DNA of 34,494 nt from Rubritalea profundi (GCF_002954445.1 NZ_MQWA01000001.1:573322-607815), one strand, 5' to 3'; positions 9,508 to 19,309 are shown, counted from the stretch's first letter. Translations and numbers: made by a program. The notes: generated by a model not told the origin, from the sequence alone.

Positions 9508-10233
9508 TCACTCAGACTTCTTCAAACTAGCTTGAACTATGGCTCCCAGCACCAAGCCTAAGATGACGATAACGATGATTCCTCCGTTCGCTAAAATCTC
9601 ACCAGGCCTGTTCATTCCGAAGACTGCAGCGATGGTCATGAGCGGGAAAAAGAAGGCTGCTAGTCGGTTGAGTTTTTGAGCTTCCTTAGCAGATTTTTGA
9701 GCATCCTTTGCCTGAGCTACGGCATTTTTAGCAATCATGAAGTCGAGGCTAGATTTAGCATCTTGAAGGAGAAGATCCCCACTGCGTTCCATGTTGACGG
9801 CTTGGTCTCGGATAGAGAGGACTTCTAGGTCATCACGGAGAGCTTTGCGTAGTTCACTGATGACTTGGGCCAAGTGACGGCCAGCGCGAACAATAGGTGT
9901 GGCTTCATCAATCACGGTATGAATTACCACAGCGTCCTATACAGCCTCTAATGATGCGTCGAGCTCCCCTAGACGCTTTTGATAAGAATTTACCAATGTT
10001 CTCAGTTCAGATCGTCCACCAGAATATGGTGACGATTTCCAATTCCCCTGACCATCGTACCAAAACAGAGCGGCTTCGCGGCGCCCTTTGTCTTGAGCAG
10101 TTGGGACGGTGTGCAAAAGGACGAGGATTTCACCGTCCTCAGTGATGAGTCGCTGACGACCAGCCTCTTCACCTACTCGTTGACGAATAGTTGGTGAGAC
10201 GTTCCATGACTTGGGAATAATTGATTTACGCAT
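9508..10233 (-). pseudogene. CorA-like membrane protein gene interrupted by an in-frame TAG
   Basis: A single frame runs from ATG 10233 (MRKSIIPKSWNVSPTI) to TGA 9508-9510, with an in-frame TAG at 9937-9939. Protein-like sequence continues straight across it: ...YQKRLGELDASLEAV, stop, DAVVIHTVIDEATPIVRAG. The C-terminal half has a long, probably coiled-coil helix (residues LEVLSIRDQAVN to KEAQKLN), then a hydrophobic segment ending in GMN (PLMTIAAVFGMN) and a second hydrophobic segment. This is the arrangement of CorA-type magnesium channels, where GMN is the selectivity signature. The N-terminal domain is shorter than in classical CorA. The downstream half could restart at GTG 9930, but then lacks the N-terminal domain. 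Decay, error or readthrough are all possible. Confidence 0.65.
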
Positions 10234-10392
10234 GCTAACAACTTGCATGCTGCAAATAAACAAATTTAAGTCCCCCATCCCACTATAATTTTCGCAAGAA
10301 ATTCTCACTCACTCCCGACCGCCAATGCTTATGAAAAATCTTCATTCACAAATGCTACATCAACAAGAATTCCCCCTTGTCCATCTGGATAG

Positions 10393-12624
<2,232 letters not shown>

Positions 12625-12662
12625 AAGAGCGCTTCCAGCCTCTTTAAGGTAGCTAACATTTT

Positions 12663-12699
12663 CAAATCTCGCACAGCTTCGCCTGCTGCGGGATTTTTT
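12663..12699 (+). terminator. Intrinsic terminator of icd; copy 1 of the repeat flanking the toxin-antitoxin pair
   Basis: ATCTCGCA (12666-12673) pairs with TGCGGGAT (12687-12694) and merges into a T-run at 12694-12699. The loop-side core TTCGCCTGCTGCGG (12678-12691) recurs exactly at 13487-13500 beyond the toxin gene. Confidence 0.8.
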
Positions 12700-12710
12700 A
12701 TCCTAGCTAC

Positions 12711-12739
12711 TTGCAATCACACCAAGCTTAGTTTAACTT
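12711..12739 (+). promoter_or_regulatory. Candidate promoter of the antitoxin-toxin operon
   Basis: TTGCAA (12711-12716), a 17-base spacer and TAACTT (12734-12739) form a plausible sigma-70 promoter. Transcription would begin only a few bases before ATG 12749, so the mRNA would be nearly leaderless. The -10 match is weak. Confidence 0.4.
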
Positions 12740-12748
12740 AGTCTGTAG

Positions 12749-13057
12749 ATGAAAACTCTCAATATCCATGAAGCAAAGACCCATCTGTCTAGGTTGCTCG
12801 ATGAAGTGAATGCCGGGGAAATCATCGTCATAGCTAAAGCAGGAAAGCCGATTGCTAAGCTCGTGCCATTTTCGTCTTCTAAAACAGAACGCACAGGCGG
12901 CACGCTGGCGGGACAGATTTGGGAGGCTTCAGATGCTTGGGAGCCAGACGAGGAACTCAACTCGATGCTCACTGAAGCGCCACTCTATAAATCTGATAAT
13001 TCCTCTTCTTCTACGAGAGTCGCGGAAGGTGAAACTCCATACGGATCTCAACAATAA
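12749..13057 (+). CDS. Type II antitoxin, Phd/YefM family
   Basis: The 102-residue product begins with the typical antitoxin fold MKTLNIHEAKTHLSRLLDEV, then AGEIIVIAKAGKPIAKLVP, the DNA-binding dimer core of Phd/YefM proteins. The C-terminal part (WEASDAWEPDEELNSMLTEA) should bind and block the toxin. It lies 8 bases before the PIN toxin gene in the same operon and very likely represses that operon. The final residues, after PLYKSD (a serine run and then GETPYGSQQ), go beyond the usual family end and may be unstructured. The family assignment is firm. Activity cannot be judged from sequence. Confidence 0.9.
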   Translation: MKTLNIHEAKTHLSRLLDEVNAGEIIVIAKAGKPIAKLVPFSSSKTERTGGTLAGQIWEASDAWEPDEELNSMLTEAPLYKSDNSSSSTRVAEGETPYGSQQ

Positions 13058-13065
13058 GCAAAACC

Positions 13066-13443
13066 ATGCGACTCCTACTCGACTCCCATGCCGCGCTTTG
13101 GTGGCTCAGTGATCCGGAGAAACTCTCGGACGAGGCGAGACTCGCGATTGCTTCCATTGAAAACGAAGTTTACCTGAGCTCAGCTTCCTTATGGGAAATC
13201 CACCTCAAAGCAGGCAAAGGAAAACTCAACATCCCTCCGTCACTTATTGATGCTCTTTCCGAGCAAGAGATTGATGAACTAAAAATCACTTGGAAACACA
13301 CTGAGCGCACACGCACACTTCCCTTGATCCACCTCGACCCTTTTGACCGATTGCTCATAGCCCAAGCCCAGGAAGAAGGCCTCACGCTGGTCACCCGAGA
13401 CGAGTTGATCCAACAATACAAAGTGCCTACCATAAAGGCTTAG
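13066..13443 (+). CDS. vapC: Type II toxin, VapC-like PIN-domain ribonuclease
   Basis: The 125-residue product is a full-length PIN domain. It starts MRLLLDSHAALWWL with Asp6, has Glu44 in SASLWEIHLKAGKGKL, Asp94 in HLDPFDRLLIAQA and Asp112 in LVTRDELIQ. These four acidic residues make the magnesium site of the family, so the enzyme looks intact. VapC toxins cut tRNA or rRNA; the target here is unknown. The gene follows its antitoxin by 8 bases and is probably translated from the same message. It ends with TAG at a length normal for the family, which argues that TAG is a true stop in this organism. Confidence 0.92.
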   Translation: MRLLLDSHAALWWLSDPEKLSDEARLAIASIENEVYLSSASLWEIHLKAGKGKLNIPPSLIDALSEQEIDELKITWKHTERTRTLPLIHLDPFDRLLIAQAQEEGLTLVTRDELIQQYKVPTIKA

Positions 13444-13471
13444 CCCCCAATTTCCAGAATCTAGTAAATTT

Positions 13472-13508
13472 CACATCTCTGCAAAGTTCGCCTGCTGCGG
13501 AATTTTTC
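13472..13508 (+). terminator. Terminator after the toxin gene; copy 2 of the flanking repeat
   Basis: TCTGCA (13478-13483) pairs with TGCGGA (13496-13501), followed by TTTTT at 13503-13507. It shares the 14-base core TTCGCCTGCTGCGG and much of the surrounding sequence with the hairpin at 12663-12699. Confidence 0.65.
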
Positions 13509-13558
13509 ATGGCTGACTTCACACCACACTCTATTTTAGTGTACACTGTTATCCGTGG

Positions 13559-13577
13559 CGGCGGTTCCCAACCGCCG
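13559..13577. repeat. GC-rich palindrome (REP-like)
   Basis: CGGCGGTT and AACCGCCG form an 8-bp stem with a CCC loop. A second partly palindromic element (TAGGCGCCCTA) lies about 35 bases further on. The arrangement resembles dispersed extragenic palindromes, but only one copy is in this window. Confidence 0.5.
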
Positions 13578-13625
13578 GGGCAAGGTCTATGGGTGATCAG
13601 CTAGGCGCCCTACGACTCGGCTAAA

Positions 13626-14171
13626 TCAATTAAAGAAATAGTGACTACCGCAGATGATCACGTACAAGCTAGAAAAGACGAGGGTACTGACAAAGCTAAT
13701 CAACATCATTAGCCAAAATAATGGGTTGAAGAGATCTAACAATCCATAAAGATTCGATGCGGCATCGATCACATCCCGCGAGTCCCAGAGTAAGCCACCG
13801 AGCAGGAGCATCCTGCGTGTCGTTGCCACTGGCCCAATGCCTCTTATCTCCTTCGTATTTTTCCTTTTAGCGAAGCGTTGCCTGAGGATAGAGAATGTCT
13901 CTTTCGATTCTAACAACGTTTCGGGCAAGAGACTCAAACCATCGAGGGTGAACCAGTAGAACACCAATCCAGTCATTGGAAGTACCGTCAACCACAATGG
14001 AACCAGTGACCAGCCCCAGCCCAAAGCCATCGCCCAGTGTAGATAGATAACGGCCATGATTGTCGTCACAGCACACCCCCATATCAGTACAAGTAAAGGC
14101 TTCACGCTGATACGCGCCCCTACTCCAATCATTCCTATTAGCTTTACTAAACCATTATCAGCCTGCGACAT
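13626..14171 (-). CDS. Membrane protein of unknown function
   Basis: I do not recognise this 181-residue protein. It has hydrophobic segments at about residues 24-48 (VKPLLVLIWGCAVTTIMAVI), 50-75 (WGWSLVPLWLTVLPMTGLVF) and 148-175 (LFNPLFWLMMLISFVSTLVF), with a weaker one around 120-130. A positively charged stretch between residues about 95 and 120 (RQRFAKRKNTKE, TTRRM) probably faces the cytoplasm. The gene stands alone between the toxin-antitoxin pair and the SirB1-like gene, on the opposite strand to both. The start ATG 14171 is the first in the frame; MSQADNG gives a plausible soluble N-terminus. Confidence 0.65.
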   Translation of the reverse strand: MSQADNGLVKLIGMIGVGARISVKPLLVLIWGCAVTTIMAVIYLHWAMALGWGWSLVPLWLTVLPMTGLVFYWFTLDGLSLLPETLLESKETFSILRQRFAKRKNTKEIRGIGPVATTRRMLLLGGLLWDSRDVIDAASNLYGLLDLFNPLFWLMMLISFVSTLVFSSLYVIICGSHYFFN

Positions 14172-14346
14172 GTCGATACGCTAACGGCCGAACTTTGAGA
14201 TGCAATCACTTTGCTTATAGCGACTCTAGACCTGCATTCTATCACCTACCCCATCGAAGATCCTCTCCAATCCAATAATTTGACGATAAACTACCATCTG
14301 CAACTCATTTAACGTCAGCACTCAAAACAGTTTACGTCGAGAGTCG

Positions 14347-14375
14347 TTGACCTCGACCCAATCTAGCAGTAAAAT
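14347..14375 (+). promoter_or_regulatory. Sigma-70-type promoter of the SirB1-like/hydrolase operon
   Basis: TTGACC (14347-14352) and TAAAAT (14370-14375) are separated by 17 bases, each matching the consensus at five of six positions. The ATG at 14387 is only 11 bases after the -10 box, so the transcript would carry almost no leader. Confidence 0.6.
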
Positions 14376-14386
14376 ACTAGTTGAAT

Positions 14387-15232
14387 ATGTTGAACGAAGA
14401 TCAATTGCCTCACATGCTCAAATTACTGGATGATGACGAGCCAGCAATTCAGGAAGCACTGCGTGAAGAGTTCTCTGACACCTCTGGTGACCTCAGTAAC
14501 GAACTCGCGGCGCTGGCGATTGATCTAAAACCTGCAGACCAACACCGACTCTCCCTACTACTGCTCCCCGGAAGACGTGAAACACTCATTCAGGAATGGC
14601 GGATACCTCAGGGTGGGGCCGATGCGCTTGATGAAGATTGGGAGAGCTTTGAGGACATGCTGCGTCTCATTTCAGACTATCTCCATGATGGAGTCACCTT
14701 GAGGCCATCTCTGCCTGATATGCTCGATATCATAGCTGAAGACGCTACCGCTGGCCGCCATCACATCTCAGAAAATAAGCTTCGTGTCTGGATGTTTGAA
14801 TCCGGAAGATTTGCCGGTAATAAAGACAACTACTACACCCCAGCAAACAGCGACCTTTGCTGGTGTGCTGAAACAGGGCTAGGTAATCCGATCAGCCTCG
14901 CATTGTTATACATGCTCGTGGCTCGTCGTCTTGATTTGGACGTCACTGGCTGCAACTACCCAGGCCATTTTTTGGCTCGCATCCAGCTAGACTCTCGACC
15001 AGTGTTAGTGGATTGCTTCCACAAAGGCCGCTTAATTTCGGTGGAGGAAATCCTCAGTGAAAACAAAAATATCTCCATCTATGCTAAACAGGCAATTCTT
15101 TCGCAGGCTCCGCTTGGTCACATATTATTACGTATTCTACGCAACTTAGAACACAGCTTCAATAAGCTCAAATACCCGGAAGACGCCAAGATCTTCAAAA
15201 TGATTTTCGAAAGCATGCAACCCAAACCGTGA
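14387..15232 (+). CDS. SirB1-family (transglutaminase-like fold) protein
   Basis: The 281-residue product carries the SirB1/YchA-type core: NKDNYYTPANSDLCWCAE, then GLGNPISLALLYMLVARRL and NYPGHFLARI, with the conserved histidine in PGHF. The N-terminal 120 residues are helical, with acidic stretches. The biochemical role of the family is not settled; it is related to transglutaminase-like proteins but enzyme activity is unproven. ATG 14387 is chosen over the TTG two codons earlier because it fits the promoter spacing. The stop overlaps the GTG start of the next gene (GTGA), indicating translational coupling with an alpha/beta hydrolase. Confidence 0.8.
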   Translation: MLNEDQLPHMLKLLDDDEPAIQEALREEFSDTSGDLSNELAALAIDLKPADQHRLSLLLLPGRRETLIQEWRIPQGGADALDEDWESFEDMLRLISDYLHDGVTLRPSLPDMLDIIAEDATAGRHHISENKLRVWMFESGRFAGNKDNYYTPANSDLCWCAETGLGNPISLALLYMLVARRLDLDVTGCNYPGHFLARIQLDSRPVLVDCFHKGRLISVEEILSENKNISIYAKQAILSQAPLGHILLRILRNLEHSFNKLKYPEDAKIFKMIFESMQPKP

Positions 15233-16101
15233 GAGCCGAATACACACATATCACGGTTGATGAGACTGAGCTCCACCGCATGACTCTGCTTCCCGACGAA
15301 GGAGTCGAGTGCACCGCTGCGTGTATTTTCTCCCATGGTCAAGGTGACTATGGCGAACGGTACCTCGATGTCCTCCACCCATTCACCGACCGCGGCATCA
15401 AATGTATTGTCACTGACCACCAAGGGCATGGCCGCAGTACGGGTAAACGAGGCCACATTGACTCCACTCAATTTATCGACAAAGTCATCGCCAGTAACCT
15501 AGCAGCTACTGGTGACTTACCAACGGGCATCGCTGGCCACTCGATGGGTGGGTTACTCACTCTCCGCCACCTTTCGCTGAGTCTACGAGGGGATCTGCCA
15601 ATACCTGAATTTTGCTGGGTCAATGCGCCACTACTGCACCCCGGAAATGGCCGCCCAGATTGGTTCATTCGCATGGCCAACGTACTCGCTTCTATTACAC
15701 CCAGCGCAACGATCCGCACTGGCGTCACGCCGGAAATGTGCCGACTAGAAGACTCCTCGGCTGGACGCTTACCGAAAGACCCACTTTCACTCGGCCACCG
15801 GCGCGTCTCAATTGGCTGGGGAAGCGAGCTGATCCGGATAGCCAATTTCAGCCAAACTACCCTACTCAATAAGAGCTACAATCAGCCCTTTCTTTTCACC
15901 CAGGGTGGAGCTGACTCAGTCTGCCCTGAGTCCAAAGCCGAGACCTTTTTCACGAAGCTAGATTGGCCCACGATGCAATACCAATGCTTCCCAGGAATGC
16001 TCCATGAAACCTTTGCTGAACCCAAGCGTTTTGAGCTCTTCGAAACTTTGGGTTGCTGGATTGATGCTTACTTTCTAGCGCAACAAAAGACGCACACATA
16101 G
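15229..16101 (+). CDS. Alpha/beta hydrolase, monoacylglycerol lipase-like
   Basis: The 290-residue product belongs to the serine hydrolases of the Hydrolase_4 (monoacylglycerol lipase/lysophospholipase) type. The nucleophile is Ser105 in IAGHSMGG, the acid is Asp229 in TQGGADSVCP and the histidine is His259 in GMLHETF. FSHGQGDYGERY (residues 34-45) gives the HG oxyanion motif and TDHQGHGRSTG (62-72) is the typical second signature. There is no signal peptide, so action is cytoplasmic or on the inner membrane. The start is GTG 15229, overlapping the stop of the SirB1-like gene. Its 3' end overlaps the convergent rhomboid gene by 27 bases (16075-16101). Confidence 0.88.
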   Translation: MRAEYTHITVDETELHRMTLLPDEGVECTAACIFSHGQGDYGERYLDVLHPFTDRGIKCIVTDHQGHGRSTGKRGHIDSTQFIDKVIASNLAATGDLPTGIAGHSMGGLLTLRHLSLSLRGDLPIPEFCWVNAPLLHPGNGRPDWFIRMANVLASITPSATIRTGVTPEMCRLEDSSAGRLPKDPLSLGHRRVSIGWGSELIRIANFSQTTLLNKSYNQPFLFTQGGADSVCPESKAETFFTKLDWPTMQYQCFPGMLHETFAEPKRFELFETLGCWIDAYFLAQQKTHT

Positions 16102-17274
16102 CGCGGTAGACGCCACAAGCACAGCCAGCCCACAGGCGCCAAAGATCCGATCCTTTCTCAAGATATCAGGTCGACTCACTGAGGCACTAGGCGGGAAAAC
16201 GATCAATGCGTAGGCCATTCCAGCGACCAAACCACCAGCGTGAGCGGCATTATCTATAAAACTAAACCCGAGCGCACCCATGACGGCAATCATCACCAAG
16301 CCAGCGAGAAGGCGCTTGCTGGCAGATTGGGGGACGAGTGAACGGTGCAGATTCTCAAAAATCAGCAAGAATCCTAATAAACCTAGAATTCCACCAGAGG
16401 CACCAACGCTCGGGACTTCAGGCATAAAATACACCGCCGCCATGCCGCCAGCAAAAGCTGAGATCACGAACACGAGAATCATATGCGGCCAGCGCGCCAA
16501 CACTTCAGCGCGTCTGCCTAAATAACGTAAAGCAGCAAAGTTCATCAGCCAGTGCACGAGATTCCCATGAACAAGCGGGGCCGTGAAGTAGCGCCACCAA
16601 GGGTCACCACCAGCCACTGTCGATTTTAGTAAGCCCACTCTTGTCACAGTTTCCTGAGCCCAGTTGATTCCCCCACTGCCAAACCACTGAGCAGCACAGG
16701 TCACTACCATTATAGTTAGTAACACAAAGGTGACCGGAGTGAGACACAAACCTAACCAGCTATCAAAGCGGGCGTCAGCAACCTCTTTATCCCAAAAGAG
16801 CTCATCCCTCTTGCCAGCCTTGCGCAGCTCCTTCCAGCCTTCGTACAAAGGAACTAGCCCGAATATCAGTAACATGATCGCCGTGACAGCAACCGTCGGT
16901 GCATTCAAAATCGCTCGCCAATCACCATAGCTATTCTGATAAGCTGCATAGCCAGCCCAAAGAGTTGCAACTCCCATCACCAGCGACAAACGACGGCCAT
17001 CGGTCATGTCATTGCGCGCCCACACCGATCTGCGCTTTACTAAAACCTTACGCAAGCCGACCAGCTCCTCGGGCGCTACCATATAGTCAGATGCTGGTGA
17101 CCAAACGAGGTCAACCCCAAGCTTTGATTTCTCAATCGTCTGGCTCAGCTCCTCCAAGGATTCCGCGGAATGACGTTTCCCCTTGGTATCCTGAAAACCA
17201 AAAACACCAGTTGCTGGCTTTGCTGGAAATGCTTCCGGCCTAGCCCACACTGGTGCTTGTTGTTGCGTAGACAC
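16075..17274 (-). CDS. Rhomboid-family intramembrane serine protease
   Basis: The 399-residue product has a soluble N-terminal region of about 95 residues, which may be a small GYF-2/DUF4339-like domain (VFGFQDTKGKRHSAESLEEL). About six to eight membrane segments follow. The catalytic pair is visible: Ser293 in VGASGGILG and His345 in DNAAHAGGLVAG. The oxyanion region HGNLVHWLMN (236-245) contains the usual histidines and asparagine. It should cleave membrane proteins within or near the bilayer; substrates are unknown. The start is GTG 17274 with a good Shine-Dalgarno (ACGGAGA), 21 bases after the secG stop. Its 3' end overlaps the convergent hydrolase gene. Confidence 0.9.
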   Translation of the reverse strand: MSTQQQAPVWARPEAFPAKPATGVFGFQDTKGKRHSAESLEELSQTIEKSKLGVDLVWSPASDYMVAPEELVGLRKVLVKRRSVWARNDMTDGRRLSLVMGVATLWAGYAAYQNSYGDWRAILNAPTVAVTAIMLLIFGLVPLYEGWKELRKAGKRDELFWDKEVADARFDSWLGLCLTPVTFVLLTIMVVTCAAQWFGSGGINWAQETVTRVGLLKSTVAGGDPWWRYFTAPLVHGNLVHWLMNFAALRYLGRRAEVLARWPHMILVFVISAFAGGMAAVYFMPEVPSVGASGGILGLLGFLLIFENLHRSLVPQSASKRLLAGLVMIAVMGALGFSFIDNAAHAGGLVAGMAYALIVFPPSASVSRPDILRKDRIFGACGLAVLVASTALCVRLLLR

Positions 17275-17295
17275 GTGTTGCGTCTCCGTAATAAG

Positions 17296-17856
17296 TTATT
17301 CCGCTGGAGTCGCTTCAGCAGGTACTGCTGGAGCCGCTTCAACTGCTACAGGAGCTGGATTCGCTTCTTCAGTTGCTGGTGTTTCAACAGGTGCGGACTC
17401 TTCAGTTGCTGGTGTTTCAACAGGTGCGGACTCTTCAGTAGCTGGTGTTTCTTCAGGTGTTGAAGTTTCTTCAGGTGTTGGAGTTATTTCCTCCAAGATC
17501 TTTTTGACTTCCTCAGCTGTCTCAGCATCGTCAGTTTGCTCTTCGGTCTCAGCCTTCACTTCTTTCTCGATGTTTTGACCAGAATTCTGGGCCGCCACGA
17601 GAACTTGTAGAGAAAGTGCGAGTACGAAGAAAAGAGTGCCGAGCCAAACAGTGCCTTTTTGAAGGACATCTGTGGTGCGGGCACCAAATGCTTGATCAGT
17701 CATGCCACCACCAAAAGCGGCTCCAAGGCCCTCTTGCTTTGGACGCTGCATCAGCACAACCAAGCATAGTAGCAGAGCAACTGCTACTATGATAACGAGA
17801 AGAATATTGGTGGCGATTGGCATGAAGCCACTCGCTGCTATAATCATAGAATTCAT
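17296..17856 (-). CDS. secG: SecG translocase subunit with a long acidic repeat tail
   Basis: Residues 1-95 are a normal SecG: hydrophobic segment TNILLVIIVAVALLLCLVVL, then MQRPKQEGLGAAFGGG and a second membrane segment LGTLFFVLALSLQVLVAA. SecG assists protein export through SecYEG. Beyond residue about 95 lies an unusual tail of some 90 residues rich in Glu, Thr, Pro and Ala, containing near-identical 11-residue repeats (EESAPVETPAT). Usual SecG proteins are 70-120 residues. In the E. coli topology both ends are periplasmic, which would place the tail outside the membrane. It is followed by the rhomboid gene, 21 bases on. Confidence 0.9.
   Translation of the reverse strand: MNSMIIAASGFMPIATNILLVIIVAVALLLCLVVLMQRPKQEGLGAAFGGGMTDQAFGARTTDVLQKGTVWLGTLFFVLALSLQVLVAAQNSGQNIEKEVKAETEEQTDDAETAEEVKKILEEITPTPEETSTPEETPATEESAPVETPATEESAPVETPATEEANPAPVAVEAAPAVPAEATPAE
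17366..17464 (-). repeat. 33-bp tandem repeats inside secG
   Basis: Two identical 33-base units occur at 17366-17398 and 17399-17431, followed by a diverged third from 17432. They encode 11-residue EESAPVETPAT-type repeats. Identical DNA units suggest recent duplication and possible copy-number change between strains. Confidence 0.85.
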
Positions 17857-17926
17857 GAGGCGCGGAATATGGTCAGCAACTGGCCGATTGTAAAGCCATG
17901 ATTTACTGAGAATTTAAAGGACTGGG

Positions 17927-18274
17927 TTACTTTCCTAGGCGGATAATTTCGTTCTGCTCATTGCAGACAACTTTTTTCGGCGTGACAGTCTCTTCCGACA
18001 GGCCGAATGCCATGATCGTGATGCGCTCACCCTTACCAATCACGTGCGCGGCGCCGCCATTGAGAATGATTCTCCCAGAGCCAGAAGGACCTGCCTGAGC
18101 ATAGGTTTCTAGTCGCCCACCTTTTGACGCAGAAGTCACCAGAACTTTCTCGCCTTCAATCAGATCCACAGCCTGCATCAGGTCGAGCGGGATCTCGATG
18201 CTGCCTTCATAATCCACCACACCGTCGGTACACATTGCACGGTGGATTTTTGATTTCAAGAAAGTGCGTAACAT
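17927..18274 (-). CDS. panD: Aspartate 1-decarboxylase (pyruvoyl enzyme)
   Basis: The 115-residue product makes beta-alanine from aspartate for pantothenate and coenzyme A synthesis. The start ATG 18274 gives MLRTFLKSKIHRA, the canonical N-terminus with the active-site Lys9 region. The self-cleavage site Gly24-Ser25 is in DYEGSIEI, exactly where the family has it. SGSGRIILNGGAAH (about 72-85) is the second conserved block. An upstream ATG at 18292 would add six residues not seen in the family. It lies in a minus-strand run with pdxA upstream and secG downstream, 70 bases away. Confidence 0.95.
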   Translation of the reverse strand: MLRTFLKSKIHRAMCTDGVVDYEGSIEIPLDLMQAVDLIEGEKVLVTSASKGGRLETYAQAGPSGSGRIILNGGAAHVIGKGERITIMAFGLSEETVTPKKVVCNEQNEIIRLGK

Positions 18275-18353
18275 GACGGCACCAATCACCAATTTAGAAC
18301 TAAAGTCAAATCATTCCGACTAACCGATAAACAGCTAGTTCGTGGTGGCTGCA

Positions 18354-19217
18354 TTAGAGCACCAAGTCACAAGCCAGCTTGATCGCGTGCTCCATTGAGG
18401 AAGAACTGGCGGTGCCTTTTCCGGCGATGCCAAATGCCGTGCCGTGGTCTGGGCTGGTACGTGGCCGTTGAAGTCCAAGCGTGGTATTCACGCCGGTGTC
18501 GAAATCGAGTAATTTCAGAGGTATCAGCCCTTGATCGTGGTACATGCAAAGGACTGCATCATACTCGCCTTTTACCGCTTGGCCAAACACAGTGTCAGCT
18601 GAATGTGGACCAGAAAATTCGGCCACTGGAAATTCTTGATTAAGCCGTGTCACTGCTGGAGCAACAATTTCAATATCTTCGTGACCGAAAGCACCATTCT
18701 CTCCAGCGTGTGGGTTTAAACCACAGACTGCGATCCTTGGAATTTCGATCCCCCTTTGTAGACAAAACTGAGCGAGCAACTTTCCAACTCGGACGATTTC
18801 AGGTGTACTCAGCAAGACCGGAACCTGTGCAAGCGGCACGTGGATGGTCACCAATGCGACTGTCAAGGTTGCCCCAGTGAGGCACATCGCGTGGTTGTCG
18901 CAGGCGAGTCGGTCTGCAAAAAATTCTGTTTGACCGGGAAAGTTGAAACCGAGCTCATGCAAAGCTTCTTTAGCCACTGGTCCTGTAACGATAGCATCAA
19001 TTTCACCGGTTTTCAGCTTCTGGGCGCCTTCTTCAAGCGCATCGAGCGCGGCTTGAGCTGTCTCTAGAGTCGGCTGTCCGAGTGTCACATTTTCCAGCCT
19101 CTTACCGAGAATCTGAAAGTGTACACCCTCGGGGTTCACGAAGTTACCGAGTGCTGCATCGGTGATTTCTGGACCGACACCAGATTGGTCTCCCAGAGTG
19201 ATTCCAATGATTTTCAT
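18354..19217 (-). CDS. pdxA: 4-hydroxythreonine-4-phosphate dehydrogenase
   Basis: The 287-residue product oxidises 4-phosphohydroxy-threonine in pyridoxal phosphate synthesis (DXP-dependent route). It begins MKIIGITLGDQSGVGPEI, the family's opening motif. The three metal-binding histidines are present: His126 (TIHVPL), His170 (NPHAGE) and His227 (MYHDQGL). TLGLQRPRTSPDHGTAF and AGKGTASSSSM complete the active site. The substrate-contacting His of the E. coli enzyme (GHTEFF) is Gln96 here (PGQTEFF); I cannot say how common this is among relatives. At 287 residues it is about 40 shorter than the E. coli enzyme. Confidence 0.93.
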   Translation of the reverse strand: MKIIGITLGDQSGVGPEITDAALGNFVNPEGVHFQILGKRLENVTLGQPTLETAQAALDALEEGAQKLKTGEIDAIVTGPVAKEALHELGFNFPGQTEFFADRLACDNHAMCLTGATLTVALVTIHVPLAQVPVLLSTPEIVRVGKLLAQFCLQRGIEIPRIAVCGLNPHAGENGAFGHEDIEIVAPAVTRLNQEFPVAEFSGPHSADTVFGQAVKGEYDAVLCMYHDQGLIPLKLLDFDTGVNTTLGLQRPRTSPDHGTAFGIAGKGTASSSSMEHAIKLACDLVL

Positions 19218-19283
19218 GACTCAGACCAAGATTTTCGAAGCAAGTAACCTCAACTTCACACTTAATACTTATAACTTCACACT

Positions 19284-19309
19284 CCTAAAATTCGTAATCG
19301 AATTTTAGG
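19284..19309. repeat. Perfect 11-bp inverted repeat spanning the zinc-ribbon stop codon
   Basis: CCTAAAATTCG and CGAATTTTAGG are separated by TAAT, and the stop codon of the zinc-ribbon gene lies inside the stem. No T-run follows on the minus strand, so it is either a 3'-end stabilising hairpin, an operator for pdxA or a weak terminator. Two copies of AACTTCACACT lie next to it at 19251-19284. Confidence 0.6.

Noticed and set aside
5239-9939. Genome-wide reassignment of TAG to an amino acid
   Set aside because: TAG ends several genes at family-typical lengths (vapC, rhomboid, L,D-transpeptidase, sufE, ygfZ), and one of the internal stops is TAA.
10231-10251. GCATGC repeated twice near the CorA-like start codon as an operator
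   Set aside because: The six-base palindrome is too short and overlaps the start codon; nothing else supports a binding site.
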